Shown here: one piece after another, positions 41,873 through 49,765 of the stretch
Position numbering within the stretch: position 1 is the stretch's first letter
How the letters are laid out: every line of letters starts with the position of its first letter
From: Actinoplanes philippinensis
GTDB lineage: Bacteria > Actinomycetota > Actinomycetes > Mycobacteriales > Micromonosporaceae
Reading direction: 5' to 3'
NCBI RefSeq assembly: GCF_900113015.1
Contig: NZ_FONV01000019.1
Location: 62,001-126,000 of the forward strand
DNA: 64,000 nucleotides
Program-made: the position numbers and the translations under genes
The notes under the pieces: model-generated
The model's database searches: none
What the model was told of the DNA's origin: nothing
What the model saw: only the letters and a program-made list of their open reading frames with translations

Positions 41873-42085
41873 TCACTCATCGGGATCCGCCGCGAACAGG
41901 GTGTCCTTCCGGTCGGCCACCCAGCGCTCGATGTCCACCGTGTACCACACCTTTCCCTGGCTCAGGTCGGCCGCCGGTGGCGGGAAGTCGGGGCGGCAGG
42001 TGAGCTGGTAGACCCGCTGTCGCGTGATCCCGCCCAGCAGCATCCGGATCTCGTGGGTGCCCATCAGGTGCCGGCAATCAGTCAT
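41873..42085 (-). CDS. AlpA/MerR-like small HTH protein
   Basis: DNA-binding protein of 70 residues: HLMGTHEIRMLLGGITRQRVYQLTCRPDFPPPAADLSQGKVWYTVDIERWVADR is the helix-turn-helix_17 (excisionase/AlpA-like) pattern with the TWYxxDIExWxxxR ending. Such proteins are common as phage or ICE regulators, but no integrase or phage gene is present nearby. A TATAGT box stands 7 bases before the ATG, so the mRNA is probably leaderless. Confidence 0.82.
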   Translation of the reverse strand: MTDCRHLMGTHEIRMLLGGITRQRVYQLTCRPDFPPPAADLSQGKVWYTVDIERWVADRKDTLFAADPDE

Positions 42086-42092
42086 GCACCAG

Positions 42093-42098
42093 ACTATA
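42093..42098 (-). promoter_or_regulatory. -10 box for leaderless AlpA-like gene
   Basis: TATAGT on the minus strand with 7 bases to the ATG at 42085 places the transcription start at or next to the initiator codon. No ribosome-binding sequence precedes the ATG. Confidence 0.55.
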
Positions 42099-42252
42099 GG
42101 CCATGGACAAGTGGTCATGGGACCCCTGTGCACGAATTCGCCCGTCCGGGGCGGCAACCGGACACCGGACCCGGGAGTACGCCTTTCGGGTGAAGGGTGA
42201 TGTGTGGCAGATTGGTGCCGCAGAGCGGTAAGGGACGGGGGTCCGGTACGAG

Positions 42253-43776
42253 ATGACGGCGGAACAGACACGCTCCACCACCCGGCGGTTGCTGTCGGCG
42301 ATGACACTCGCCGCGGCGGCATGGTTCGCGCCGTTGCCGGCGTTTGCCGGGGTCGCGGTGGCGGCGCCGGCCGGCGCGCAGGCCCCGTGCCTGCCGGGCG
42401 TGACCACCGCGGCCGACCGGGTGGTCGCCGACGAGCTGCGGCCCGCGATGACCGGCCCTCGCCTCGGCCCGGCGCTGTCGGCCCGCCACGTCTCCTGCGC
42501 CCGCGTGATCATCGACGCGGTCAAGGCGCGCGGGCTGACCCCGCGGGCCGCGGTCATCGCCGTGACCACCGCGATCGCCGAGAGCACCCTCAACAACCAC
42601 ATGGTCGCCCTCGACCACGACAGCCTCGGCCTGTTCCAGCAGCGGCCCTCGCAGGGCTGGGGCCGGCCCGACCAGGTCGTCGACCCGGTGTATGCGACGA
42701 ATGCGTTCCTCACCTCGATGCTGCGCAAATACCCCGGCGACAGTTGGATGAGCGGTGACATCGGGGCGATCTGCCAGGCCGTGCAGCGGTCGGCGTTCCC
42801 CGCGGCGTACGGGCGGGAGGCCCACGACGCCGAGCTGATCGTGGAGCGGCTGTGGGCCCGGCCGGTGCCGCCGTCCGCGCCGGCGCCGGGCACGTCGGCC
42901 ACCGCGGCGGCGTCCGCGCCGGCCGGCCCGTTCCAGAAGGCGCTCGCCGTCGCCGGGACCCAGCTGGGCCCGCTCGACGGGCGTCACGAGCTGGCCCTCG
43001 CCGACTGGAACGGTGACGGCCGCCCCGACCTGTTCGTGGTCAAGGGCACCGCCACCGCCACCGGCAAGACCGAGGTCCGGATCATGGACGGGGCGACGTC
43101 GTTCTCGGCGCTGCTGCTCGACCGGGCCACCGCGCTCGGCGCGACCGACGACCGGCACGACTACACGGTCACCGACTGGGATGGTGACAAGCGGCCCGAC
43201 CTCGTCGTGGTGCAGCGTTCCGGCACCGCCAGCGGGCGGACCGAGGTGACCGTCCTCGACGGGGCCTCGGCCTTCCGCCGGCAGCTGCTGCACACCGTGA
43301 CCGGGCTCGCCGCCACCGACCAGCGGTTCCGGTTCGCCGTCACCGACTGGAACGGCGACGCCCGGCCCGACCTGGTGGCCGTCCAGACGTCCGGCGCCGC
43401 CGACGGCAAGATGCAGGTCCAGACCCTCGACGGCGCCTCGGACCTGCAGCGTGCGCTCACCCCGCCGACCGCCCTGCCGGAGCCGGCGAGCACCGAGCAC
43501 CGGGTGCTCGTCGCCGACGTCGACAACGACCGGCACCCCGATGTCGTGGTGGTGCACGCGTCCGGCACCGCCGACGGCAAGACCCACGTCCGGGCGTATG
43601 ACGGGGCGGAGAAACTTCAGCCGCTGCTGCTCGACGCCGACACCGCGCCCGGCGCCAGCGCGCACCTCGACATGCTGGTCACCGACTGGAACGGGGACAA
43701 GCGTGCCGACCTGATGATGGTGCAGAAGACAGGAGCCGCCAGCGGCCGTACCGAGATGGTCGTCCTCGGCGGCTGA
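42253..43776 (+). CDS. Exported FG-GAP/VCBS repeat protein with lysozyme-like N-terminus
   Basis: Exported protein of 507 residues. The signal peptide ends near AFAGVAVAAPAGA. Residues about 85-205 (AAVIAVTTAIAESTLNNH, LGLFQQRPSQGWGRPDQVVDPVYATNAFL, ICQAVQRSAFPAAYGREA) resemble the transglycosylase/lysozyme-like fold with a catalytic-type Glu in AIAES. The second half has five FG-GAP-like blades, each with a calcium-type DWNGDGRPDL or DWDGDKRPDL motif and a GTASGRTEV turn. It could be a wall-associated hydrolase or adhesin. Single gene, closed by a hairpin. Confidence 0.85.
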   Translation: MTAEQTRSTTRRLLSAMTLAAAAWFAPLPAFAGVAVAAPAGAQAPCLPGVTTAADRVVADELRPAMTGPRLGPALSARHVSCARVIIDAVKARGLTPRAAVIAVTTAIAESTLNNHMVALDHDSLGLFQQRPSQGWGRPDQVVDPVYATNAFLTSMLRKYPGDSWMSGDIGAICQAVQRSAFPAAYGREAHDAELIVERLWARPVPPSAPAPGTSATAAASAPAGPFQKALAVAGTQLGPLDGRHELALADWNGDGRPDLFVVKGTATATGKTEVRIMDGATSFSALLLDRATALGATDDRHDYTVTDWDGDKRPDLVVVQRSGTASGRTEVTVLDGASAFRRQLLHTVTGLAATDQRFRFAVTDWNGDARPDLVAVQTSGAADGKMQVQTLDGASDLQRALTPPTALPEPASTEHRVLVADVDNDRHPDVVVVHASGTADGKTHVRAYDGAEKLQPLLLDADTAPGASAHLDMLVTDWNGDKRADLMMVQKTGAASGRTEMVVLGG

Positions 43777-43794
43777 CAAGTAAGGCGAGCAGCG

Positions 43795-43822
43795 CCCGGC
43801 CGGGGGCGGCTTTCCGGCCGGG
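43795..43822. terminator. Convergent terminator hairpin
   Basis: CCCGGCCGG (43795-43803) pairs with CCGGCCGGG (43814-43822) around a 10-base loop, between the FG-GAP gene and the convergent kinase operon. Confidence 0.7.
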
Positions 43823-43856
43823 GACAGCACCCGGGTCCAGCGGCGCCCCGGCCGGG

Positions 43857-44870
43857 TCACGTGGCCGGTAGGCGTACCTCGAACTGGCAGCCGCTGCCGG
43901 TGTTGCGGACGCCGACCCGGCCGCCGTGGGCCTCGACGAGACCCCGCACGATCGCCAGGCCCAGCCCACCGCCGCCGGAGCCGTCGGTCCCCGGTGTGCG
44001 GGCACGCTCCCCACGGAACGCCACGTCGAAGACCCGCGAAAGATCACCGTCGGGGATGCCGCCGCAGGTGTCGGAGACGGCGAGCCACACGCTGCCCTGC
44101 TCGTGGCCGGCGGCGATGTGCACGGTCCCGTCCGCCGGCGTGTACCGCACCGAGTTGATCAGCAGGTTGCTGACGATCCGGCTGAGCTCGCGCTCGCCGG
44201 CCCGCACGACCGGCCATCCGCTGTCCGCGGCGACCAGCCGGATCCGGCGGCTCGCGGCCAGCGGCGCGACCCCGGCGATCGCGTCCGACACCACCTCGCT
44301 CAACGGCACCGTCGTCGGCACCAGCTGCAGGGCGCCCGCATTGATCCGGGACAGCTCGAACAGGTCGTCGACGAGACGCGTCATCCGGTCCGTCTCGACC
44401 CGGATCCGCCGGTGGTAGTCGTCGACCGTGACCGGATCGCGGATGATCCCGTCCTCCAGGGCCTCCGCCATCGCTCGCAGACCGGCCAGCGGCGTACGCA
44501 GATCGTGCGACACCCACGCGACCAGCTCCCGCCGGCCCGCCTCCAGATGCCGCTCCCGGTCGCGGGCCGCCTGCGCCCACACCGCCGACGCCGCCAGCCG
44601 GTGACCGAAGACCGCGCCGACACCGAGACTGATCACCGCGGACGCGGTCACCGTGACCAGCACGACCCACAGATCGTGCCCGGACAGGAACATCGCCCGC
44701 GCCACCGTGGCGACGCCCGCGACCACGGCCAGCACGGTCACCGCCAGCAGGACCAGCACGTGCACCAGAATGGAACGGCCCCGCAGCAGCCGCAGCACCC
44801 CGGCGCCGGCCAGCCCGACGACACCGCCGGCGGCGAGCGAGTACAGCCCGATGAGCAGCGTGTCCTTCAT
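43857..44870 (-). CDS. Membrane sensor histidine kinase (OmpR-type system)
   Basis: Sensor kinase of 337 residues with three hydrophobic segments in the first 100 residues (LLIGLYSLAAGGVVGLAGAGVL, ILVHVLVLLAVTVLAVVAGVA, LWVVLVTVTASAVISLGVGAVF). It continues with HisKA (ELVAWVSHDLRTPLAGLRAMAEAL, His in SHDLRTP) and HATPase_c (NLLINSVRYTPADGTV, DTCGGIP, GGGGLGLAIVRGLVEAHGG). No large sensor domain is present, so it may sense the membrane or a partner. ATG 44870 overlaps the regulator stop by four bases. It is the last gene of the glycoconjugate operon. Confidence 0.93.
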   Translation of the reverse strand: MKDTLLIGLYSLAAGGVVGLAGAGVLRLLRGRSILVHVLVLLAVTVLAVVAGVATVARAMFLSGHDLWVVLVTVTASAVISLGVGAVFGHRLAASAVWAQAARDRERHLEAGRRELVAWVSHDLRTPLAGLRAMAEALEDGIIRDPVTVDDYHRRIRVETDRMTRLVDDLFELSRINAGALQLVPTTVPLSEVVSDAIAGVAPLAASRRIRLVAADSGWPVVRAGERELSRIVSNLLINSVRYTPADGTVHIAAGHEQGSVWLAVSDTCGGIPDGDLSRVFDVAFRGERARTPGTDGSGGGGLGLAIVRGLVEAHGGRVGVRNTGSGCQFEVRLPAT

Positions 44871-45577
44871 CGCCGGGTCCCCTGCTCGACGGGGTCGTAG
44901 CTGTAGCCGACACCCCAGACGGTACGGATCCGTGCCGGCTCGGCCGGATCGTCCTCGATCTTCTCCCGCAGCCGCCGGACGTGGACGGTCACCGTCGACT
45001 GGTCGCCGAACTGCCAGCCCCACACCCGGTCCAGCAGCTCGGCGCGCGACCAGGCCCGACCCGGATGGCTCATCAGGAAGACCAGCAGATCGAACTCGCG
45101 GACGGTCAGCGACAGCGGCACGCCGGCCCGGTCGGCGACGCGACGGGCCGTGTCCACGATCAACTCCGCGTCACGCAGCGTGGTCGACGCCACGGGGTAC
45201 GCGGCAGGCCCGGCCGCGCGGCGCAGCACCGACTGGATCCGCAGGACCAGCTCGCGCGGCGAGAACGGCTTGGTCACGTAGTCGTCCGCGCCGACCTCCA
45301 GACCCAGCACCCGATCCGCCTCCTCACCCAGGGCCGTCAGCATGATCACCGGCAGTCCGGGCAGCTGACGGCGGATCCGCCGGCACACCTCCAGGCCGTC
45401 GATCCCGGGCATCATCAGATCGAGGACGACCAGGTCCGGCCGGTGCGCGGCGATCGCGGCGAGCCCGTCGGCGCCGTCGGCAGCCAGGTGCACCTCACAA
45501 CCCGCCTGCTCCAGGTAGCGCCGGACGACGTCACTCACCGTCGCGTCGTCGTCGACCACCAGCACCCGATGTCCCAT
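44867..45577 (-). CDS. OmpR/PhoB-family response regulator
   Basis: A response regulator of 236 residues. The receiver has VVDDD, phospho-acceptor D53 in LVVLDLMMPGIDG, and Lys in YVTKPF. The winged-helix DNA-binding domain follows (PLSLTVREFDLLVFLMSHPGRAWSRAELLDRVWGWQFGDQSTVTVHVRRLREKIEDD, GVGYSYDP). It is the partner of the kinase immediately behind it and lies 9 bases after a membrane-protein gene. It is a plausible binder of the three direct repeats at 49647-49715, which would make the operon autoregulated. Confidence 0.94.
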   Translation of the reverse strand: MGHRVLVVDDDATVSDVVRRYLEQAGCEVHLAADGADGLAAIAAHRPDLVVLDLMMPGIDGLEVCRRIRRQLPGLPVIMLTALGEEADRVLGLEVGADDYVTKPFSPRELVLRIQSVLRRAAGPAAYPVASTTLRDAELIVDTARRVADRAGVPLSLTVREFDLLVFLMSHPGRAWSRAELLDRVWGWQFGDQSTVTVHVRRLREKIEDDPAEPARIRTVWGVGYSYDPVEQGTRR

Positions 45578-45586
45578 CCGGCCACG

Positions 45587-46021
45587 CTACCCATCACCGG
45601 TTCCGCGTACCGCACCGCCGGGCCTTTCGGATTTCTTACGACCCGCCCGCCACAGCGTCCCGGCGACGGCGACGGCGAACAGCACGACAAGAAGATTCCG
45701 GAGGTACGGGGAAGGCAGCGCCGAAGGATTGCCGTCCTCCCGCCCGAACCCCAGGACCAGCGGCAACGCGACGATCGAGACCGCGGCGGCGGCGACCGTC
45801 ACCACGACGGCCGCCGGGCGCCGCCGCCGGGGCACGAACCGCGTGATCACCGCCCCCGCCGCGAGCACCAGCGGCATCCAGACCAGATCGTGCACGACCA
45901 GCACCCCGGCCAGGAACGTCAGCACGCCGGCCGGCGCGAGGTCCGGGTCGGCCAGGGCGCCGGCCACGGCGTACCCCATGATCAGAATTCCGGCCGTGAC
46001 CAGCGCCGCCCGGGCTCTCAT
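45587..46021 (-). CDS. Four-helix membrane protein, unknown
   Basis: Membrane protein of 144 residues with four hydrophobic segments (AALVTAGILIMGYAVAGAL, GVLTFLAGVLVVHDLVWMPLVLAAGAVI, AAVVVTVAAAAVSIVALPLVLGF, NLLVVLFAVAVAGTLW) and a basic tail. DLVWMPLV is the only motif-like stretch. ATG 46021 overlaps the stop of the molybdopterin protein gene (ATGA), so it is part of the operon and may be a membrane partner of that oxidoreductase. Confidence 0.8.
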   Translation of the reverse strand: MRARAALVTAGILIMGYAVAGALADPDLAPAGVLTFLAGVLVVHDLVWMPLVLAAGAVITRFVPRRRRPAAVVVTVAAAAVSIVALPLVLGFGREDGNPSALPSPYLRNLLVVLFAVAVAGTLWRAGRKKSERPGGAVRGTGDG

Positions 46022-47457
46022 CGGACCTCCAGCACGGTGATCCGGCCGACCCATTTGGTCTGCAGCACGCCGGGCCGGTTCGGGGCGATCAGACGCGCCG
46101 GATATCCGTGGTCCGGATGCAGCGGCTCCCCACCCAGACGCAGCGCGATCAGGGTGAGCGGATCCCGCGCGTGCGACGGCGGCACGGTCGTCGACCGGTA
46201 GCGGCCGCCCGCCTGCAGCGACTCCACCAGCACTGTCGCGTCGTCCGGGTCGTCGCCGGCGAGCGCCACCAGATCCCGCAGCCGCACCCCGGTCCACCGG
46301 CCCGACGCGCTCCAGCCCTCCACGCAGGCGATCGGCAGGTCCGCGGTGTGCTGGGGGAGCGCGGCCAGGCCGGGCAGGTCGAGACTCAGGCTCCGCCGGG
46401 CGCCGGTCAGCGCCAGCCGGTACCCGGGGTCGCGTACCAGCTCGGCCACCCCGGCGCCGGTCGCTGTCGCGTTGACCGGCAGACCCTGGGGGCCCACCTG
46501 CGGCAGACGCGGCGCGAGGACCGCCAGACCGGACAGCGGGCGCACGGTCTGACCGACGGTGGTCACCGTGATCAGCCCGGCCGCGGTCCCCACCGCGGCG
46601 AGGACCCCGCGCCGGCTCAGCCCACCGTGGTCGGGTCCGGCGGCAGCCGCGGCGGGGCGGCCGTGGTGGGCCGGTTCGTGGTGGTCGGGCTCGGCGGTAT
46701 TCGCGGCGGGGCGGCCGTCGAGGGTCGGTTCGTGGGCCGGTTCCTCGTGGTCGGGCTCGGCGGCATCCGCGGCGGGGCGGCCGTCGAGGGTCGGTTCGTG
46801 GGCCGGTTCGTCGCGGTCGGGGTCGGCGGTGCCGGTGGCGGGAAGGCCGCGGCGCGGCGGGCCGGCGGGATCGGGGGCGAGCGCATCACGGACCACCGGC
46901 AGCTGTACGCCGATGTGCGTCAGCAGCGCACCCACCGCCAGCCACGCCACCCAGTAGTGGGCGGACGTGAAGAAGAACGGCATCGGCGCATACCAGCGGG
47001 CCACGTTCAGGACTCCGCTGACCACCTGGAACAGTGCGGCGGCGACCAGCACGGCGACGCTCGCGCGTTCGGCGGCGTGCGCGACCGACCGGATCGGCGG
47101 CCAGGTGAACAGACGCGGATAGACCGACCACAGTTTCGCGCCGAGCAGCGGGACCGTGGCCAGGCCGGTCGCCACGTGCAACCCCTGGGTGAACCGGTAG
47201 AGCCCGACCGGCCGCGACGGCCACCAGAACCAGCCGGGCGGCTGCTGGACGAGATGACTGACCACGCCGGTCACGAAGCACACCGCGAACGCCACCCCGA
47301 GCGCGATGCCGAGCCGGCTGGTCAGTCCCGGCGAGCGTACCGCCGAGGTGAATCGTCCCGGCCGCATCGGTCCTCGCCGCAGCGCCTCGGGCGGGGCCGG
47401 CAGAGGCGCGTCGAGCCACCGGGCCAGCCGTCGTAACGGGTGCGGGTGGCCGGTCAT
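46018..47457 (-). CDS. Cytochrome-b-like membrane domain fused to molybdopterin oxidoreductase
   Basis: Protein of 479 residues. The N-terminal part (about 45-190) has four membrane segments with His residues on helices (H94, H127, H167, H181), as in di-haem cytochrome b561-like proteins. A Pro/Glu/His linker with repeats (EPAHEPTLDGRPAA) follows. An internal twin-arginine-like segment LSRRGVLAAVGTAAGL (about 279-294) precedes a sulfite-oxidase-type Moco domain with the cofactor Cys378 in PIACVEGWSASGRWTGVRL. It should move electrons between quinones and an unknown substrate outside the membrane. ATG 47457 overlaps the methyltransferase stop. Confidence 0.88.
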   Translation of the reverse strand: MTGHPHPLRRLARWLDAPLPAPPEALRRGPMRPGRFTSAVRSPGLTSRLGIALGVAFAVCFVTGVVSHLVQQPPGWFWWPSRPVGLYRFTQGLHVATGLATVPLLGAKLWSVYPRLFTWPPIRSVAHAAERASVAVLVAAALFQVVSGVLNVARWYAPMPFFFTSAHYWVAWLAVGALLTHIGVQLPVVRDALAPDPAGPPRRGLPATGTADPDRDEPAHEPTLDGRPAADAAEPDHEEPAHEPTLDGRPAANTAEPDHHEPAHHGRPAAAAAGPDHGGLSRRGVLAAVGTAAGLITVTTVGQTVRPLSGLAVLAPRLPQVGPQGLPVNATATGAGVAELVRDPGYRLALTGARRSLSLDLPGLAALPQHTADLPIACVEGWSASGRWTGVRLRDLVALAGDDPDDATVLVESLQAGGRYRSTTVPPSHARDPLTLIALRLGGEPLHPDHGYPARLIAPNRPGVLQTKWVGRITVLEVR

Positions 47458-48095
47458 CGGGGTGTCAGGGTGGTGAACCATCGACCCGCCTCCGTCCAGG
47501 TGTCGAGGACTCGCAGGGCCGTCGCCGACGCCAGCGCGGCGAGACCGTCCAGCGGGACGCTGGCCCAGCGCAGCGGACCGGCCGCACCGGTCGTGGAACG
47601 CACGGTGGCCACCCCGGACCACGCGGGCGTGCCGGGCGGCGCCACCTCGGCGTGCAGCCGCCCACCGGGGCCGAGCAGCTCGCCGCACCGCAGCAGCAGC
47701 CGGTGCGGGTCGCCGCCGATGCCGATGTTGCCGTCGGCCAGCAGCAGATGCCGCCACCGCCCGGTCCCGGGAACCGGGTCGAAGACGTCACGCTGTAACG
47801 CGACAGCGCCGCGCTCCCGGGCCAGGCGTACCGCCGCGGCGCTGATGTCGATGCCGAGCGCCGGGCGGCCCGCCTCGGTCAGAGCGCCGGTGAGCCGCCC
47901 CGGCCCGCAGCCGACGTCCAAGGTCGGCCCGGTGCAGCGTTCGAGCAGCGTGGCGTCCCCGGCGATGACGTCCCGGCACCACGCCCCCGGGTCGAAGCGC
48001 AGCACCGCGCCCCCGGCATGGTGGGCGGTGAACACGGCGGGAATGCCGGCCGCCGCCCGGCTGATGGCGGCGTCGAAGACCGCTACGGCGCTCAT
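47454..48095 (-). CDS. Class I SAM-dependent methyltransferase
   Basis: Cytoplasmic enzyme of 213 residues. The SAM site is LDVGCGPGRLTGAL (motif I) with LGIDISAAAVRLARERG (motif II) and LLADGNIGIGGDP (motif IV region). The substrate is unknown; in this operon it may methylate a sugar or lipid head group. The start ATG 48095 overlaps the preceding gene by four bases. Confidence 0.9.
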   Translation of the reverse strand: MSAVAVFDAAISRAAAGIPAVFTAHHAGGAVLRFDPGAWCRDVIAGDATLLERCTGPTLDVGCGPGRLTGALTEAGRPALGIDISAAAVRLARERGAVALQRDVFDPVPGTGRWRHLLLADGNIGIGGDPHRLLLRCGELLGPGGRLHAEVAPPGTPAWSGVATVRSTTGAAGPLRWASVPLDGLAALASATALRVLDTWTEAGRWFTTLTPR

Positions 48096-48955
48096 CGCCC
48101 GACCACCGTGGACACCGTCCCGGCCGCGAGTCCTGTCCCGGCGGTCGTTCTTCCGCCGGCCGGCTCCGCGCGCGTCGGCGGATCCGGAGGCGGCGGCACG
48201 TCGTCGGCGGCCGGGTCCAGCGGTGCGGGCCCGTCGGTGGCGGCCGCGTCCGGGAGTGCGGGCCCGTCGGTGGCGGCCGCGTCCGGGAGTGCGGGCGCCT
48301 CGGAGACGGCCGCGTCCCGGATCGCCGGCACGTCGGTGGCGACCGCGCGGGCGAAGCGGCTGTCCGGCGGGCACAGCGCGGCGACCGTACGGGCGTCGGC
48401 CGCGGTGTCCACGTCGCGCAGCCGGGGCAGCAGGTGCACCCGCAGGCCGCGGCGGCGCAGGGCGGTCAGCGTCTCCCACCCGGTGGTGGCCGTGGAGGTG
48501 GCGATCCGGCGCAGGACCTCGGCGTGTCCGGGATCGCGCAGCCCGAGCGCCCACCACCCGCCGTCCTCGGCCGGCCCCAGCACCGCGTCCGAACCGGTCA
48601 GCCGGCTCAGCGCCGGATCAAGGTGGGTGGACGCGGTGAGTTGCGGGGTGTCCATGCCGATCAGCAGCACGGCCGTGCCCGCCGGCCGGGCGTCCGCGAA
48701 CGCGTTTGCCAGACGGTCGCCGAGGAGACCGCCGCGCTGCGGGAGCGTCGCCCAGCCCGGGGGCGCCGGATGGTCGCCGTCGAGGACCAGGGTGCGGGCG
48801 GTGGCCGTACATCCGGTGGCTGTCTCCAGGGTGTCGGCCAGCGCGGCGGCCGCGATCCGGGCCGCCTGCGCCGGTGTGCAGGGTGGGCACAGGCGGGTCT
48901 TGACCCGGCCCGGCACCGGCGCCTTCGCGATCAGCAGGATCTGGGCGGCGTTCAT
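48092..48955 (-). CDS. DUF2064/TIGR04282 glycosyltransferase-like protein
   Basis: Protein of 287 residues of the GT-A-like TIGR04282 family (named from putative arsenosugar biosynthesis loci). LLIAKAPVPGRVKTRLCP is the family signature; VLLIGMDTPQL and LGPAEDGGWWALGLRD are the other blocks. The last 85 residues are an Ala/Pro/Asp tail with near-exact 11-residue repeats (ALPDAAATDGP) encoded by a 33-bp DNA repeat near 48226-48300. ATG 48955 overlaps the GT2 gene. Confidence 0.9.
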   Translation of the reverse strand: MNAAQILLIAKAPVPGRVKTRLCPPCTPAQAARIAAAALADTLETATGCTATARTLVLDGDHPAPPGWATLPQRGGLLGDRLANAFADARPAGTAVLLIGMDTPQLTASTHLDPALSRLTGSDAVLGPAEDGGWWALGLRDPGHAEVLRRIATSTATTGWETLTALRRRGLRVHLLPRLRDVDTAADARTVAALCPPDSRFARAVATDVPAIRDAAVSEAPALPDAAATDGPALPDAAATDGPAPLDPAADDVPPPPDPPTRAEPAGGRTTAGTGLAAGTVSTVVGR

Positions 48956-49611
48956 CGGGCCAGCACCGCGCTCATGTCCCGGACCGCCCGCAGCGTGCCG
49001 CGGACGGTGCCGGTAACCTTGGACCGGGTGCCGGCCGCCCGGGGCAGGTAGTCGACGTCGACCTCGACCACCCGCCACCCGGCGCGTCCGGCGGCGATCA
49101 GCAGCTCCAGGGGATAGCCGAACCGCCGGTCGCGTAGTTCGAGCCCGAGCAGGTCGTCGCGGCGTACCGCCCGGATCGGCCCGATGTCGTGCACGTCGAG
49201 GCCGGTGGTGCGCCGCAGCCGCCGGGCGAGGAACGCGTTGGCGGCCCGGGCGTGCAACGGCCAGACCCCGGCCGCCACCGGCCGCCGCCGCCCGGTCGCC
49301 AGCCGCGCCTCGCCCGCCCGGACCGGATCGGCCAGCAGCGGCAGCTGCGCCGGGTCGAACGATCCGTCGGCGTCCAGCACGCACACCACGCCGTCGTCCG
49401 GGTCGGCGGCCAGCACCCCGGCGTGCACCGCGGCGCCGTAACCGGGCCGGTCCACGGTGATCACCTCGGCCCCGTGGGCGCGGGCCACCGCCGCCGACCC
49501 GTCGGTCGAGCCGTTGTCCACCACGATCGGCCGGTAGCCGGCCGGCATCCGGGTCAGCAGGCCGGGCAGGGCCGCGGCCTCGTCCCGGCAGGGAAGCACC
49601 ACATCGGTCAT
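48952..49611 (-). CDS. Family 2 glycosyltransferase (polyprenyl-P transferase-like)
   Basis: Enzyme of 219 residues with the GT2 blocks DVVLPCRDEAAALPGLL, IVVDNGSTDGSA, ITVDRPGYGAAVHAGV, CVLDADGSFDP (DxD) and LGLELRDRRFGYPLELLIAAGRAGWRVVEVDVDY. This is typical of dolichyl/polyprenyl-phosphate sugar transferases, though without membrane helices. It is the first gene of the seven-gene operon that ends with the two-component system. ATG 49611 lies just behind three direct repeats likely bound by the operon's own regulator. Confidence 0.93.
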   Translation of the reverse strand: MTDVVLPCRDEAAALPGLLTRMPAGYRPIVVDNGSTDGSAAVARAHGAEVITVDRPGYGAAVHAGVLAADPDDGVVCVLDADGSFDPAQLPLLADPVRAGEARLATGRRRPVAAGVWPLHARAANAFLARRLRRTTGLDVHDIGPIRAVRRDDLLGLELRDRRFGYPLELLIAAGRAGWRVVEVDVDYLPRAAGTRSKVTGTVRGTLRAVRDMSAVLAR

Positions 49612-49646
49612 GCTGCGGACGCTAGGGCCGGATCGGCCGGGAAATC

Positions 49647-49715
49647 CTTACGTCGCGATGACGGAGTCTTACCGAACGATGACGTCGCCCGGCAGTTCTT
49701 ACGATCCCCTGACGG
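49647..49715. promoter_or_regulatory. Three direct repeats, probable OmpR-type regulator sites
   Basis: CTTAC-N7-TGACG occurs three times in the same orientation, at 49647-49663, 49668-49684 and 49698-49714, always with a 7-bp spacer and 11 bp from TTAC to TGAC. Repeat-to-repeat distances are 21 and 30 bp, near two and three helical turns. This is the architecture of OmpR/PhoB-family binding sites, in the gap between the GT2 operon and the epimerase operon. Confidence 0.65.
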
Positions 49716-49765
49716 ACGGCCCCGACCGGCCCCCGCGACGTCGTCCCGGCCCTACCGTCGGCGCC

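Noticed and set aside
41873..42085. AlpA-like gene considered as evidence of an integrated element
   Set aside because: No integrase, tRNA att site, flanking repeats or phage genes are visible on either side.
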